Source: Pseudomonas vancouverensis
GTDB taxonomy: Bacteria > Pseudomonadota > Gammaproteobacteria > Pseudomonadales > Pseudomonadaceae
DNA: 64,000 nucleotides
Assembly (NCBI RefSeq): GCF_004348895.1
Contig: NZ_RRZK01000027.1
Span: 1-64,000, forward strand
Direction: 5' to 3'
Within the stretch, counting starts at the first letter, position 1, and each line of letters begins with the position of its first letter. The notes under the pieces are model-generated. The model made no database searches. It was not told where the DNA came from and saw only the letters and a program-made list of their open reading frames with translations. A program made the position numbers and the translations under genes. This document shows, in pieces, positions 41,936 to 50,330 of the stretch.

Positions 41936-42082
41936 CAGGCACCACCCTACCCTTCGTCGGACACCCGCGTTCCGACCCACAACTGGCTCACCGGCGTCGT
42001 GAACCTTGTTTGCAGACGCCAGTCATACCCGAGCGTTTTTCCACTCTCCTGTCTCCGTCCTCTTGTTCGGGTTACCCGTTCC

Positions 42083-42943
42083 ATGCGCAAAATCGCCGTT
42101 GCCTTGCGTTTCACTTCGCTGTGCCTGTTCTCCCTGCTCCCCTTTGCCGCCACCTCTGCCCATGCCGACGCACAACGGCAACTGGTGGTGGCGATCAATG
42201 AATTTCGCGCCCACCCACAAGGCTGTACACCACGCCCGACGCAACGCCTGTCGCCACTGATGCTGAAATCCAGCCTGGCCTTGCCGGTCGGCTACGGTGG
42301 CGGGTTGCGGGACCGTTTGAAGGCATCCGGTTATCAGGCCGTGGCGGTGCGCTCCATTCGCGTGGTGGGTGCGCGGGATGCCGAGGACGCCTTCGATCTG
42401 CTTCAGGACGAACATTGCAGCGCCTTGCTCGACGCGCAATACGCTGATATCGGCGTCAGTCGCGCCGGGGATCAATGGCAAGTGGTGCTGGCGCGGCCGC
42501 TGCTCGACAGACAACTGAGCGATCCCCGCAGCAGCGGCCAGGCGCTGCTGGCACAGGTCAATGCCGCACGGGCCAAATCGCGGATGTGCGGTCACCAGCG
42601 CTTCGCTGCCGCACGGCCCTTGAGCTGGAGTACCGCGCTGAGTGCGGCGGCGCAAGGCCATAGCAAGGACATGGCTTACGGCAATTACTTTGCCCACCAG
42701 GACCCTGACGGCGAAATGCCTGCCGACCGTGCCCGGGCTGCCGGCTACCGTGGCCGGCAAATCGGCGAAAACATCGCCGCCGGGCAAGGCTCGCCGAGCA
42801 AAGCCATGGCCGGCTGGCTCGCCAGTCCCGGACACTGCGCCAACCTGATGAACCCGATGTTCACCCAGGTCGGCGCCGCCTACGCCACCGATGCCCGCAG
42901 CGACGAGGGCGTTTACTGGACCATGCTGTTCGGCGCACCGTGA
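42083..42943 (+). CDS. Secreted CAP (SCP/PR1) domain protein
   Basis: A 286-residue protein with a signal peptide (MRKIAVALRFTSLCLFSLLP, cleavage after AHA). The first mature half is a poorly conserved helical region. The CAP domain lies at about 165-286 with HSKDMAYGNYFAHQDPDG, IGENIAAGQGSP and SPGHCANLMNPMFTQVG. The CAP cavity residues (His and Glu of FAHQD and IGENIA) are in place. Function of bacterial CAP proteins is generally unknown. Only a weak ribosome site is seen before the ATG at 42083. Confidence 0.85.
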   Translation: MRKIAVALRFTSLCLFSLLPFAATSAHADAQRQLVVAINEFRAHPQGCTPRPTQRLSPLMLKSSLALPVGYGGGLRDRLKASGYQAVAVRSIRVVGARDAEDAFDLLQDEHCSALLDAQYADIGVSRAGDQWQVVLARPLLDRQLSDPRSSGQALLAQVNAARAKSRMCGHQRFAAARPLSWSTALSAAAQGHSKDMAYGNYFAHQDPDGEMPADRARAAGYRGRQIGENIAAGQGSPSKAMAGWLASPGHCANLMNPMFTQVGAAYATDARSDEGVYWTMLFGAP

Positions 42944-42965
42944 CGGGAAAAAACCCAGGCAATTA

Positions 42966-42988
42966 AAAGCCCGCACAAGGCGGGCTTA
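42966..42988 (+). terminator. Terminator-like hairpin after the CAP gene
   Basis: AAGCCCGC and GCGGGCTT form an 8-bp stem over a 5-base loop, preceded by AATTAA. The downstream T tract is short, so the hairpin may be inefficient or act on both strands. Confidence 0.6.
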
Positions 42989-42999
42989 GCGAGTGAATG

Positions 43000-43320
43000 T
43001 TAGTAGGTGGCCGGTGCTGGTCTCCGGCTTACAAGGTTTATCAGGCCTCCCACACCAGAGCATGAAACTTGTAATGGTGCTCTCGTGCTTCACACGGCAT
43101 AAGGGCTGGATCTCAGCGCGGAGATCTTTCTAACCGTGTACCCTTCGGAACGCGCCCCACGTCTCCTTGCTATCCTTTTGCGCATCAGTCTGCGTCTTCA
43201 CCTACAGGTTTGAGGATAGCAAAACGGAGCGCTTTGCCAACCGTGCGGTTAGACCGATTGGGACCAGCAGAAACGCGGGCTGGAAGGGAAAAAACTAAAG
43301 CGTTTTGCCGCTATTGGGGC
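43000..43320. other. Gene-free, strongly structured DNA element
   Basis: About 320 bp with no acceptable ORF but several exact dyads. These are AGAGCA/TGCTCT at 43057-43083, GATCTC/GAGATC at 43109-43126, a 10-bp pair TTGCTATCCT/AGGATAGCAA at 43168-43222, GCAAA/TTTGC at 43219-43237 and AACCG/CGGTT at 43239-43250. The density of complementary segments suggests a structured RNA or a mobile palindromic repeat such as those dispersed in P. fluorescens genomes. I could not match it to a named RNA family. The rest of 42944-43390 holds the terminator and the 28-bp palindrome. Confidence 0.6.
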
Positions 43321-43345
43321 CCATGTGTTTATCCCCCCCGAATCC

Positions 43346-43373
43346 CCTGTAGGAGCGAGCTCGCTCCTACAGG
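43346..43373. repeat. 28-bp perfect palindrome
   Basis: CCTGTAGGAGCGAG joined directly to its complement CTCGCTCCTACAGG, with no loop, followed on the plus strand by TTTTATC. The core GGAGCGAGCTCGCTCC is a REP-related sequence. It could end transcripts from the left, or the minus-strand propeller gene. Confidence 0.85.
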
Positions 43374-43390
43374 TTTTATCGTGTTTGAGC

Positions 43391-44017
43391 TTATGCAGGC
43401 CGGCGCACCAACCTCACCTTACCGCTGCCGCCACCGCCGCAGAAGAAACGTTCGCCGCCGTCGGACTCCAGCCCCGAGACGCCGACACCTTCAGGCATCG
43501 TCAGGCTTTGCAGCACTTCACCGGATTGCGGGTCGATGCGTCGCAGCTCGCTTTCGTCGCCCTCCCAGGTGCCATGCCACAGTGCACCGTCGACCCAGGT
43601 CACGCCCGTGACGAAGCGGTTGGACTCCAGGGTGCGCAAAATCTTGCCGTTCTCGGGGTCGATCTGGTGGATCTTGCGTTCGCGGTATTGCCCCACCCAT
43701 AACGAGCCTTCGGCCCAGCTCATGCCTGAATCGGCACCGCCACCCGGGGCCGGGATCGACGAGAGAATGGCGCCGGTCCGTGGGTCGATCTTGTGGATGC
43801 GGTCCTCGGCGATCTGGAACAGGTACCGGCCGTCGAACGCGGTGCCGGCATTGGCGGCGACATCGAACGATTGCAGGACCTTGCCGCTGTCCGGGTCCAG
43901 GGCGCTGAGCTGGGCGTTGGTGGCAAACCAGACCTTTTCACCGTCCCATGTGACACCGCACACGTGGTCGGCAAACGGGCCGTATTCACGAATGATTTCA
44001 GCAGTTGCGTGTTTCAT
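43391..44017 (-). CDS. Beta-propeller-like repeat protein
   Basis: A 208-residue protein of four to five short repeats of the type IDPxTGxIL (ALDPDSGKVLQSF, KIDPRTGAIL, QIDPENGKILRTLE, RIDPQSGEVLQSL). Each is followed by a Trp- or Gly-rich strand pair. The pattern fits a YncE/NHL-type or glutamine-cyclotransferase-like propeller. There is no signal peptide, so it is cytoplasmic unless its start is wrong. The start at 44017 (MKHATAEI) has GAGGAA upstream. It is encoded just after the 406-residue regulator on the same strand, which probably controls it. Confidence 0.8.
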   Translation of the reverse strand: MKHATAEIIREYGPFADHVCGVTWDGEKVWFATNAQLSALDPDSGKVLQSFDVAANAGTAFDGRYLFQIAEDRIHKIDPRTGAILSSIPAPGGGADSGMSWAEGSLWVGQYRERKIHQIDPENGKILRTLESNRFVTGVTWVDGALWHGTWEGDESELRRIDPQSGEVLQSLTMPEGVGVSGLESDGGERFFCGGGGSGKVRLVRRPA

Positions 44018-44053
44018 CCTGGCATTCCTCAACTAGGGGTTGGTGGAGCCATC

Positions 44054-45274
44054 CTAATCACCCGGCAGCGGCATCGGGAGTAACAAGGTCGTCGCGAAAC
44101 CGGGCACCGGTGGCGTGATCCAGCGGCGAGCGCGGCCACTTCCCAGCGATTGCACCTTGCCCTGTGCCGCCAGCGCATCAAGTGCCCGCTGCACCGTGCG
44201 CTGATGAATACCCAGCGCCAGGGCCAGGGCCGAGCTCGACCAGGCTTCGCCGTCGGCGAGGCAGGCGAACAGGGCGGCGAATTTTTCTTCGACCGGTTGC
44301 GCCAGTGCCACCACGTCCGGGCACGCTTGAGTTTGCAAGGCAAATCCACGCGCCGTGGCGGTGACGCTCGCCAAGGGTTTGAGTGCCGCACGCAGTCGGC
44401 CGATTTCAACGCGGAGTCGGGCGCGATGGGATTCATCGCTGAGCTTCAGGCGGAATGCCCGGGCGATCAGCGACTCTCGGGCAACGTCCGCCGGCCAGGC
44501 TTCGGCCAACACCATCGCCAAAGTGAACAGGACCGGACGCGAGGCTAGCGAAATCGACATACCGCAACCACGCACCACGTAGCGACAACCATCCACCACC
44601 AGGGAGGTCGAATCCAGCAAGGCCTCGACGTCCTCCAGCCGCAAGGGTCGCTCTTCGCCTCCCCCAATCAAGCGCGCCGCCGGGGCATCGAGCAGCCGGG
44701 TGGCGTGTTCGACTTCGGCCATCAGAGCCGGTATCCGCGCCTGATTCGCAGCCTGTGTCGCCCGGTTCAACGCCGCTCGCGCAGCGCTCGATTGCAATTG
44801 TCGAATGGCGATGCCGGCGAGCAGCAGTTCGTGGGTGGCACGCAAAGCCGGCGGTAGCGGTTCGGGATCGAGTGCCGCGAGGATCTGCTGGGCCTGGTCG
44901 AGTTGCCCGAGCAGCAGCAATCGACGGATTTGCAGATACCGCCCATGGGCGGCATTGAGTCGGTCACCATGAGCCTCAAGGGTGATGCGCGCCGCTTCAA
45001 GGGCCTTGATCGGCCAGCCAAGTTCTCGAGAGGCCAGGGCGATTTCTGCCTCGGCCACCACACAACGGGCACGGGATAACGCTTCTCTTGTGCCAAAGGC
45101 ACGTTGTGCACTTTTCACCAGCGTCCTGGCGCGTACCAGATCACCCAGTTGCGCCATGGCGATGCCACGCAGGGCCAGCGCCGGTGCGTCATTACGCAGG
45201 GCCACGCGGTTGAGTGCCCCCAGCGGATCACCCACCGCCAATGCCTGCGCTGCCGCCGCGATCATCGAATCCAT
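44054..45274 (-). CDS. Helical-repeat regulator with two winged-helix regions
   Basis: A 406-residue protein. Residues about 1-190 form alpha-helical repeats (Ala-rich TPR-like pairs, e.g. AMAQLGDLVRARTLVKSAQ). Residues about 215-320 resemble an OmpR/AfsR-type DNA-binding fold (LRVEIGRLRAALKPLASV). Residues 325-390 contain a second HTH (LALGIHQRTVQRALDALAAQ). Such layouts are used by transcription regulators that sense ligands through TPR bundles. It lies 36 bp upstream of the propeller gene. Exact family not recognised. Confidence 0.78.
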   Translation of the reverse strand: MDSMIAAAAQALAVGDPLGALNRVALRNDAPALALRGIAMAQLGDLVRARTLVKSAQRAFGTREALSRARCVVAEAEIALASRELGWPIKALEAARITLEAHGDRLNAAHGRYLQIRRLLLLGQLDQAQQILAALDPEPLPPALRATHELLLAGIAIRQLQSSAARAALNRATQAANQARIPALMAEVEHATRLLDAPAARLIGGGEERPLRLEDVEALLDSTSLVVDGCRYVVRGCGMSISLASRPVLFTLAMVLAEAWPADVARESLIARAFRLKLSDESHRARLRVEIGRLRAALKPLASVTATARGFALQTQACPDVVALAQPVEEKFAALFACLADGEAWSSSALALALGIHQRTVQRALDALAAQGKVQSLGSGRARRWITPPVPGFATTLLLPMPLPGD

Positions 45275-45368
45275 CGAAAACCTGCCACCCGCGCCACTCC
45301 CGTTGTTGGATATCCCGGTTTAGTCCAGTTTCCCCGTGTTCACCAGAATACGCGCAAGCCAACGCCTG

Positions 45369-45656
45369 TTACGGGGTGCAGAGAAAGACATCTGCCAGGC
45401 GATCCACCAGCGCCGGCTTGGTGTGCGAGACCCAGCGCCGAGTGGCCCACTCCTGCCATTCCTCGGCGCGGTCCAGGGTGTAACGCGGCACGAAGTCGCC
45501 GAGAAACAGCCCGAGGTTGTGCAGGGTGATGTCGTGACCGGCGCTTGCCATCTGCTCCAGCAGGTCCTGAAGCGCCACTTCGAATTCGGGGGGCCAGCAC
45601 TGGTCGGCCAACACCCGTTCGACGGTGGGGTGTCGATGAAGGCTGAGAGAACCCAT
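45369..45656 (-). CDS. Small hypothetical protein
   Basis: A 95-residue protein starting MGSLSLHRHPTVERVLADQC, with GGAG before the ATG. It is acidic and helical (ALQDLLEQMASAGHDITLHN, then WQEWATRRW). No signal peptide or named motif. It lies between the regulator gene and the porin gene on the minus strand. An in-frame upstream TTG (45716) has no ribosome site. Confidence 0.65.
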   Translation of the reverse strand: MGSLSLHRHPTVERVLADQCWPPEFEVALQDLLEQMASAGHDITLHNLGLFLGDFVPRYTLDRAEEWQEWATRRWVSHTKPALVDRLADVFLCTP

Positions 45657-45733
45657 GGCGAAACTCCTGTCGTGTTGGCCGATCAACTTGGGGCGTTGAC
45701 CGCGCAAAGCAGTCAACGACCGATATGCCGAGC

Positions 45734-47098
45734 TTACAGCAACGGCAGGCTGTAGCTGACGATCAAGCGGTTTTCATCCAGATCGCTGCTGGCATTGCCG
45801 CGCAAGCTTGCGTTACGCCAGGAAAACCCCAGGCCCTTGAGCGGGCCGCTTTGCAGCGCATAGTCGATGCGCAGGTCGCGCTCCCACTCCTTGCGATCAC
45901 CGGCAGCCGAGTCGATGTTGTCGCCGCTGAGGTAGGTGACCACGGTTTTCAGGCCCGGTACCCCCATTGCCACGAAGTCATAAGCGTACTCGGCCAGCCA
46001 GGTGCGTTCGCCGGCGGCGAGGAACTTGCCGATCTGGCGGTCGGTGATCAGATACGCGGTCGCGCCGTCGCCCTGATTGAGGAACGGAAATGCGCTATCG
46101 CCCGACACCTGCTGATAACCCGCGCTGAGGGCGTGACCGCTCAAGCTGTAGGTGAACATGGCGCTCCAGGTGTTGTTGTCGACTTCGCCGGCATGGCTGT
46201 CGCCCGCGCGCCAGAAACCGCTGCTCTTGTAGCCTTCGGCGCGGCCGGCGGTGCTGCCGTTCTTGCCATCGGAGCGGCTGTTGAAATAGCGCAGGTCGGT
46301 TTTCAGGTTGCCGGGGCCGATGGCCAGGGTATGGATCAGGCCAAGGAAGTGCTGTTGGTAAAAGTCTTCGAGGCTGCCGTAGTAGTACTGCGCGGTGAGG
46401 TCTTTGCTGATCTTGTAGTCACCACCGGCGAAGACAAACTTGTCGGAATCGGCCAGCGGCGTGCTCGCCGGGGTGCCGTTGGGTCGAGTCGCACCGGCGA
46501 TGCGCAGGTCGATATCGTCGGTGGAGCTGCGGGTCTTGGTGCTTTCCAACTGACCGCCGATCAGGGTCAGGCCGTCGATCTCGTTCGAGGTGATCTGGCC
46601 ACCTTCAAAGGTTTGTGGCAACAGGCGCCCGTCGTTGAAATTGACCACCGGCAACTTGGGCTGCAGGGTGCCCAAACGCGCTTCGGTCTTGGAGATGCGC
46701 ACCTTGCCGGTCACGCCACCCTTTGAGTACTCATCGACGGCATGCCCGTCGCTGTCCACCGGAAACAGCGCCCCGGGCGTGCGGTCGATACCGGCCTTGC
46801 CGACCCGGCCACCGCTGTCCAGGTTCAAACCCGTCATGGCAATGGCGTCCAGACCAAAACCGACAGTGCCCTGGGTGAAACCGGACACCACGTTGAGTTG
46901 CAGCCCTTGCCCCCACTCCTTGGCCTGGCTGGTGTAGGCAGCATTGCCGACGCGGTCCTGGCTCTCGCGGTTGTCGGAATTGAAATAGAAATTGCGCAGG
47001 TTCAGCGTGGCCTTGCTGTCTTCGATAAAACCGGCGGCGATGGCCTGGTGGGCCAGGCCACCGAGGGTGATGGCCAAGGCCAGAGGTTGCAGCTTCAT
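45734..47098 (-). CDS. OprD-family outer-membrane porin
   Basis: A 454-residue porin with a signal peptide (MKLQPLALAITLGGLAHQAIA, 21 residues). The mature N-terminus is AGFIEDSKATLNLRNFYFNS, the hallmark of the OprD/OpdK family. Typical strands follow (QAKEWGQGLQLNVVSGFTQG, LGTLQPKLPVV near residue 140). The C-terminus (RLIVSYSLPLL) ends in a hydrophobic residue as needed for BAM insertion. These 18-stranded porins take up basic amino acids or carboxylates; the substrate here is unknown. GGAG precedes the ATG. A 34-bp palindrome lies 77 bp upstream. Confidence 0.92.
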   Translation of the reverse strand: MKLQPLALAITLGGLAHQAIAAGFIEDSKATLNLRNFYFNSDNRESQDRVGNAAYTSQAKEWGQGLQLNVVSGFTQGTVGFGLDAIAMTGLNLDSGGRVGKAGIDRTPGALFPVDSDGHAVDEYSKGGVTGKVRISKTEARLGTLQPKLPVVNFNDGRLLPQTFEGGQITSNEIDGLTLIGGQLESTKTRSSTDDIDLRIAGATRPNGTPASTPLADSDKFVFAGGDYKISKDLTAQYYYGSLEDFYQQHFLGLIHTLAIGPGNLKTDLRYFNSRSDGKNGSTAGRAEGYKSSGFWRAGDSHAGEVDNNTWSAMFTYSLSGHALSAGYQQVSGDSAFPFLNQGDGATAYLITDRQIGKFLAAGERTWLAEYAYDFVAMGVPGLKTVVTYLSGDNIDSAAGDRKEWERDLRIDYALQSGPLKGLGFSWRNASLRGNASSDLDENRLIVSYSLPLL

Positions 47099-47174
47099 TG
47101 TGTTGACTCCATTGCGGGGGCTTTTGTTTTTTTTGTGTCCTTGGACCTGGATCCCCTGTGACGCCGTGTTCGGC

Positions 47175-47208
47175 CCCATCGCTGTATATTTTTTTATATA
47201 GCGATGGG
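47175..47208. promoter_or_regulatory. 34-bp near-perfect palindrome upstream of the porin gene
   Basis: CCCATCGCTGTATA and TATATAGCGATGGG face each other over a 6-T centre, with a single G-T mismatch in 14 pairs. It sits 77 bp upstream of the OprD-type start in the 273-bp gap 47099-47371. It could be an operator, a cruciform or a T-run-bearing hairpin. Nothing else was identified in the gap. Confidence 0.65.
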
Positions 47209-47371
47209 CGAAACGAAAACTGGATATGCAGCACCCTGCACACCCGCTCGAAACAGGTTGGTCGGCGCGCATATTTCTGGAAGCTGACTTTTAAGTCAAT
47301 ATATTTCAGAGAATGGAAATTCGTGTACGAACAAGGTTTATCGAGAAAACGGCTCTGGAAGCCCTGCTCCT

Positions 47372-47806
47372 TCAGGCATTCGGATGGCCAGAACGGGTCA
47401 ACGAATAGCGGTCGATGTCCTCCCTGAGTTGCCAGCCCTGCCCTTGCCAGTAACGGGCAGCCGCCGCATTGGTCTTGAACACATCGAGATGGCACTTGAA
47501 GATGCCCTGGGCTTCCAGGCTCGACAGGCAGCGCTCAACCAACGCCCCGGCAATGCCCTGCCGACGATAGTCAGGCAGCACAATCAGGTGCTGCAGATAG
47601 CCGCGGCGCCCGTCGTGCCCGCACATCACGCAAGCGCACAGCACCTCGTTATCTTCAGCCACAAAACTCATGTCGGGATTGCGCGCCAGGTACCGTGCCG
47701 TCGCTTCGCGGGAGTCGGCATCGCGCAGCGAGATGCCCGGTGTGCGCTGCATCAGGTCAATCACTGCCGGGTAATCGTCCATCGTCATGACACGGATCGT
47801 GATCAT
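47372..47806 (-). CDS. GNAT-family N-acetyltransferase
   Basis: A 144-residue acetyltransferase. The acetyl-CoA site is shown by LQHLIVLPDYRRQGIAGALV (the R/Q-x-x-G-x-G/A P-loop), and the C-terminal strand has KTNAAAARYWQGQGWQL. The N-terminus MITIRVMTMDDYPAVIDLM is typical. GGAAGG precedes the ATG. The acceptor substrate is not known. Confidence 0.92.
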   Translation of the reverse strand: MITIRVMTMDDYPAVIDLMQRTPGISLRDADSREATARYLARNPDMSFVAEDNEVLCACVMCGHDGRRGYLQHLIVLPDYRRQGIAGALVERCLSSLEAQGIFKCHLDVFKTNAAAARYWQGQGWQLREDIDRYSLTRSGHPNA

Positions 47807-48049
47807 TGCATCGAGCCTTCCAGAGAGTTTTGTCGGCCACCGAGCCTGTCAGCAAGACATGACGAAATAGCGTCTGCAACGCCGCATTCCTGCGTAATCC
47901 GGCAACAGTGTTTGTCGATTTGGCCGATTTTTGCCGACTGCCGATGCGCCTAACATCGCCTCTACCCGATGAGCAAAAAGCCAACGCAACACCCGGCTCC
48001 TGCGGGCAACCTCCTTGAAGCACCACGTTCAGACCACACGGTGAACATC

Positions 48050-48304
48050 ATGAAACTTGCAGGCATAACACTCTTGCTGGCGTTCGGCACCCTGGGCACA
48101 CAGGCATTCGCACAGGGCAGCGACGCAACAGTCGTAGAGACCTACACCTACGACTCGACACTCGATATTGCCAAGGTCATCGCGGTCTCGGACATTGCCG
48201 ATGAATGCGGCCCGGTCCCGGCGCAAATGACCTATGAAGACTCCCATGGCCAACGCCACATTCTTCAATATCAGGTGATGGGCAGCGGTTGCTCCAACGG
48301 TTGA
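48050..48304 (+). CDS. DUF2790 small periplasmic protein
   Basis: An 84-residue protein with a signal peptide (MKLAGITLLLAFGTLGTQAF, cleavage after AQG or FA). The mature part contains YTYDSTLDIAKVIAVSD, CGPVPAQMTYEDSHG and a C-terminal LQYQVMGSGC. This is the Pseudomonas-specific DUF2790 pattern with two cysteines. Function unknown. Ribosome site weak (GGTGA). An upstream in-frame region of 27 codons is not part of it. Confidence 0.85.
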   Translation: MKLAGITLLLAFGTLGTQAFAQGSDATVVETYTYDSTLDIAKVIAVSDIADECGPVPAQMTYEDSHGQRHILQYQVMGSGCSNG

Positions 48305-48356
48305 TGACCGTGCAGACGATGGAGGGTCGACACTCCATGCGCGCTGCCCTGGCGAG

Positions 48357-49295
48357 TCAGTTTTTTATCGAGGCACCGACGACTTTCTCGTCCGCTTCCA
48401 GCACACCCGGAATGGCCGTTTTCAAAAACTCCACCCAGGTCTTTATTTTCGCATCGACGAACTTGCGCGACGGATAGATCGCAAACATGTTCAAGGCCTC
48501 CAGACGATAATCCGGCAACACCCGCACCAGTGTCCCCGCCCTCAGGCCTTCCACCGCCGATGCAATCGGCTGGATACCGATCCCCATCCCGTTCCTGATC
48601 GCCACGGTCATCGCGTCCGCGGTATTGACGTGAAAAGGCGACAACGGCGTCTCGACTGCTTCTATGCCGCTGGGCCCTTCGAATACCCAATGCTCGACCG
48701 GCATCACCGTGTTGACGATTTTCAGGCAGTCATGCTCCAGCAGCGCGGCCGGAGAAATCGGCATCCCGCGTCTGGCCACGTAGGTCGGCGAGGCACACAG
48801 GATGCTGTAGGTGATGCCCAGGCGCTGGGCGACAAAACCTGAATCGGGCAGGTCCCGCGCCAGCACGATCGACATGTCATAGCCCTCCTCCAGCAGATCC
48901 GGCAGGCGGTTGGTCACGGTCAGGTCGAACATCACCGTAGGGTGAATCTCCCGGTAACGGGCGATGGCATCGATCACGTAATGATTGCCGATGGCCGACA
49001 TCGCATGAATTTTCAATCGCCCCGCCGGCATGACCTGGGCCGTTCCCGCTTCCTCATCGGCCTCGCGTATTTCTTCGAGGATGCGTTCGCAGCGTTGCAA
49101 ATAGCGCGTGCCCGCTTCGGTCAGGGCCAGGCGGCGCGTGGTGCGATTGATCAGGCGGGTTTGCAAGCGCGCCTCGAGGCTGGTCACTGCCTTGGAAACG
49201 TTGGTGGTCGTGGTGTTGAGCAGCGCAGCTGCGGCCGTGAAACTTCCGCTTTGGGCAACGGCGGAGAAATAACGCAGGGTCTGTAGAACATCCAT
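48357..49295 (-). CDS. LysR-family regulator
   Basis: A 312-residue regulator. The HTH (about 1-62) contains TLRYFSAVAQSGSFTAAAAL and TTTTNVSKAVTSLEARL. The effector domain follows, with PTVMFDLTVTNRLPDLLEEG and GIGIQPIASAVEGLRAG. TGAGG lies at usable spacing before the ATG at 49295; the 32-codon extension upstream is rejected. It is downstream of the efflux/aldo-keto reductase unit and separated from it by a terminator. It may be a regulator of that unit or independent. Confidence 0.9.
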   Translation of the reverse strand: MDVLQTLRYFSAVAQSGSFTAAAALLNTTTTNVSKAVTSLEARLQTRLINRTTRRLALTEAGTRYLQRCERILEEIREADEEAGTAQVMPAGRLKIHAMSAIGNHYVIDAIARYREIHPTVMFDLTVTNRLPDLLEEGYDMSIVLARDLPDSGFVAQRLGITYSILCASPTYVARRGMPISPAALLEHDCLKIVNTVMPVEHWVFEGPSGIEAVETPLSPFHVNTADAMTVAIRNGMGIGIQPIASAVEGLRAGTLVRVLPDYRLEALNMFAIYPSRKFVDAKIKTWVEFLKTAIPGVLEADEKVVGASIKN

Positions 49296-49315
49296 CGATG
49301 TTGCCTCAAGGGATC

Positions 49316-49347
49316 GATAAAAAGGCGACCCTGCACAGGATCGCCTT
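49316..49347 (-). terminator. Terminator of the efflux/AKR operon
   Basis: On the minus strand AAGGCGA...TCGCCTT encloses a second stem (CCTG/CAGG), followed by TTTTTATCG. It lies 13 bp past the aldo/keto reductase stop. Confidence 0.75.
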
Positions 49348-49359
49348 CGTGAAAGCGGC

Positions 49360-50310
49360 TTACGGTTTGCGTGCAATGAACCCCGGCACACCGGTTTCCA
49401 CCACCGAATTGAAGCGCACGCGGGTGGTGATCTCCTCGCGAATTTCCACCATGGCCCGAACCGGCAAGGTCGAAATATCGAAGTTCTCGCGGATATGCCC
49501 CACTGAAGTCGAGGTGGTCAGGAACGCCGCACCACGCTGCACCGACCAGGCCAGCGCCACCTGCGCCGGGGTTTTCTGCACACGCTGGGCAATACCGGAG
49601 AGCACCGCATCCTCCAGCACATTCGGCGTCATGCCATGCCCGAGCGGGGCGAAGGCCAGGAGGATAATGCCATGGGCCCTGCAGAACTCCAGCAGCTCCC
49701 ATTCGGGCAGATAAGGGTGGGATTCTACCTGCACCACGGCCGGTTTTATCCGTGCCTCGGCGACTAATTCCTGCAACGCCGGCAAGGTGATGTCCGACAG
49801 GCCGATCGAACGCGCCCGGCCTTCATCCACCAGACGTTCAAGCGCCCGCCAGGTCTCGATCAGGGTCACGCCGGCATCGTAGAGTACTTCACCCTGGGCG
49901 TTGCGCGGGTCCTGATTGTCACCGGGTTCAAAGGCGAAAGGCGTGTGGATCAGGTAGCAATCGATGTAGTCCGTTTGCAGGCGCCGGCAACTGGCTTCGA
50001 ATGCCGGAGCGACACGTTCAGGACGGTGGTTGGTGTTCCACAGTTTGGTGGTGATGAACAGTTCTTCGCGGCGAACCTTGCCGGACGCGATCGCCTCCGC
50101 GATGGCCACTCCGACCTTGTCCTCATTGCGATAACGCTCGGCGCAATCGAAGTGACGAAAGCCCGCCTGCAGCGCGTGCCCGACCGCCTGAGTGGTGAGA
50201 TCAAGGTCGCGGAACAAGGTGCCGAATCCCGCCGCCGGCATCCGCCCCGTTCCATGGTTGAGCGCGAATCGGCTGTCGCGCAGGGCATCGTGAAACGCTT
50301 CATAGGACAT
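49360..50310 (-). CDS. Aldo/keto reductase
   Basis: A 316-residue NADPH-dependent oxidoreductase of the AKR superfamily. The acid and Tyr lie in HFDCAERYRNEDKVG, Lys in TTKLWNTNH and His in CYLIHTPFAF. The NADP site is seen in SWQ-type ALAWSVQRGAAFL and TSTSVGHIRENF. No export signal. It starts 20 bp after the outer-membrane-factor gene on the same strand, so it is cotranscribed with the efflux genes and may reduce a toxic carbonyl. Confidence 0.88.
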   Translation of the reverse strand: MSYEAFHDALRDSRFALNHGTGRMPAAGFGTLFRDLDLTTQAVGHALQAGFRHFDCAERYRNEDKVGVAIAEAIASGKVRREELFITTKLWNTNHRPERVAPAFEASCRRLQTDYIDCYLIHTPFAFEPGDNQDPRNAQGEVLYDAGVTLIETWRALERLVDEGRARSIGLSDITLPALQELVAEARIKPAVVQVESHPYLPEWELLEFCRAHGIILLAFAPLGHGMTPNVLEDAVLSGIAQRVQKTPAQVALAWSVQRGAAFLTTSTSVGHIRENFDISTLPVRAMVEIREEITTRVRFNSVVETGVPGFIARKP

Positions 50311-50330
50311 GTTTTCTACTCCAGTGCGGG

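Noticed and set aside
43168..43222. Retron msr/msd-like inverted repeats
   Set aside because: Dyads are suggestive, but no reverse transcriptase gene lies within reach on either side.
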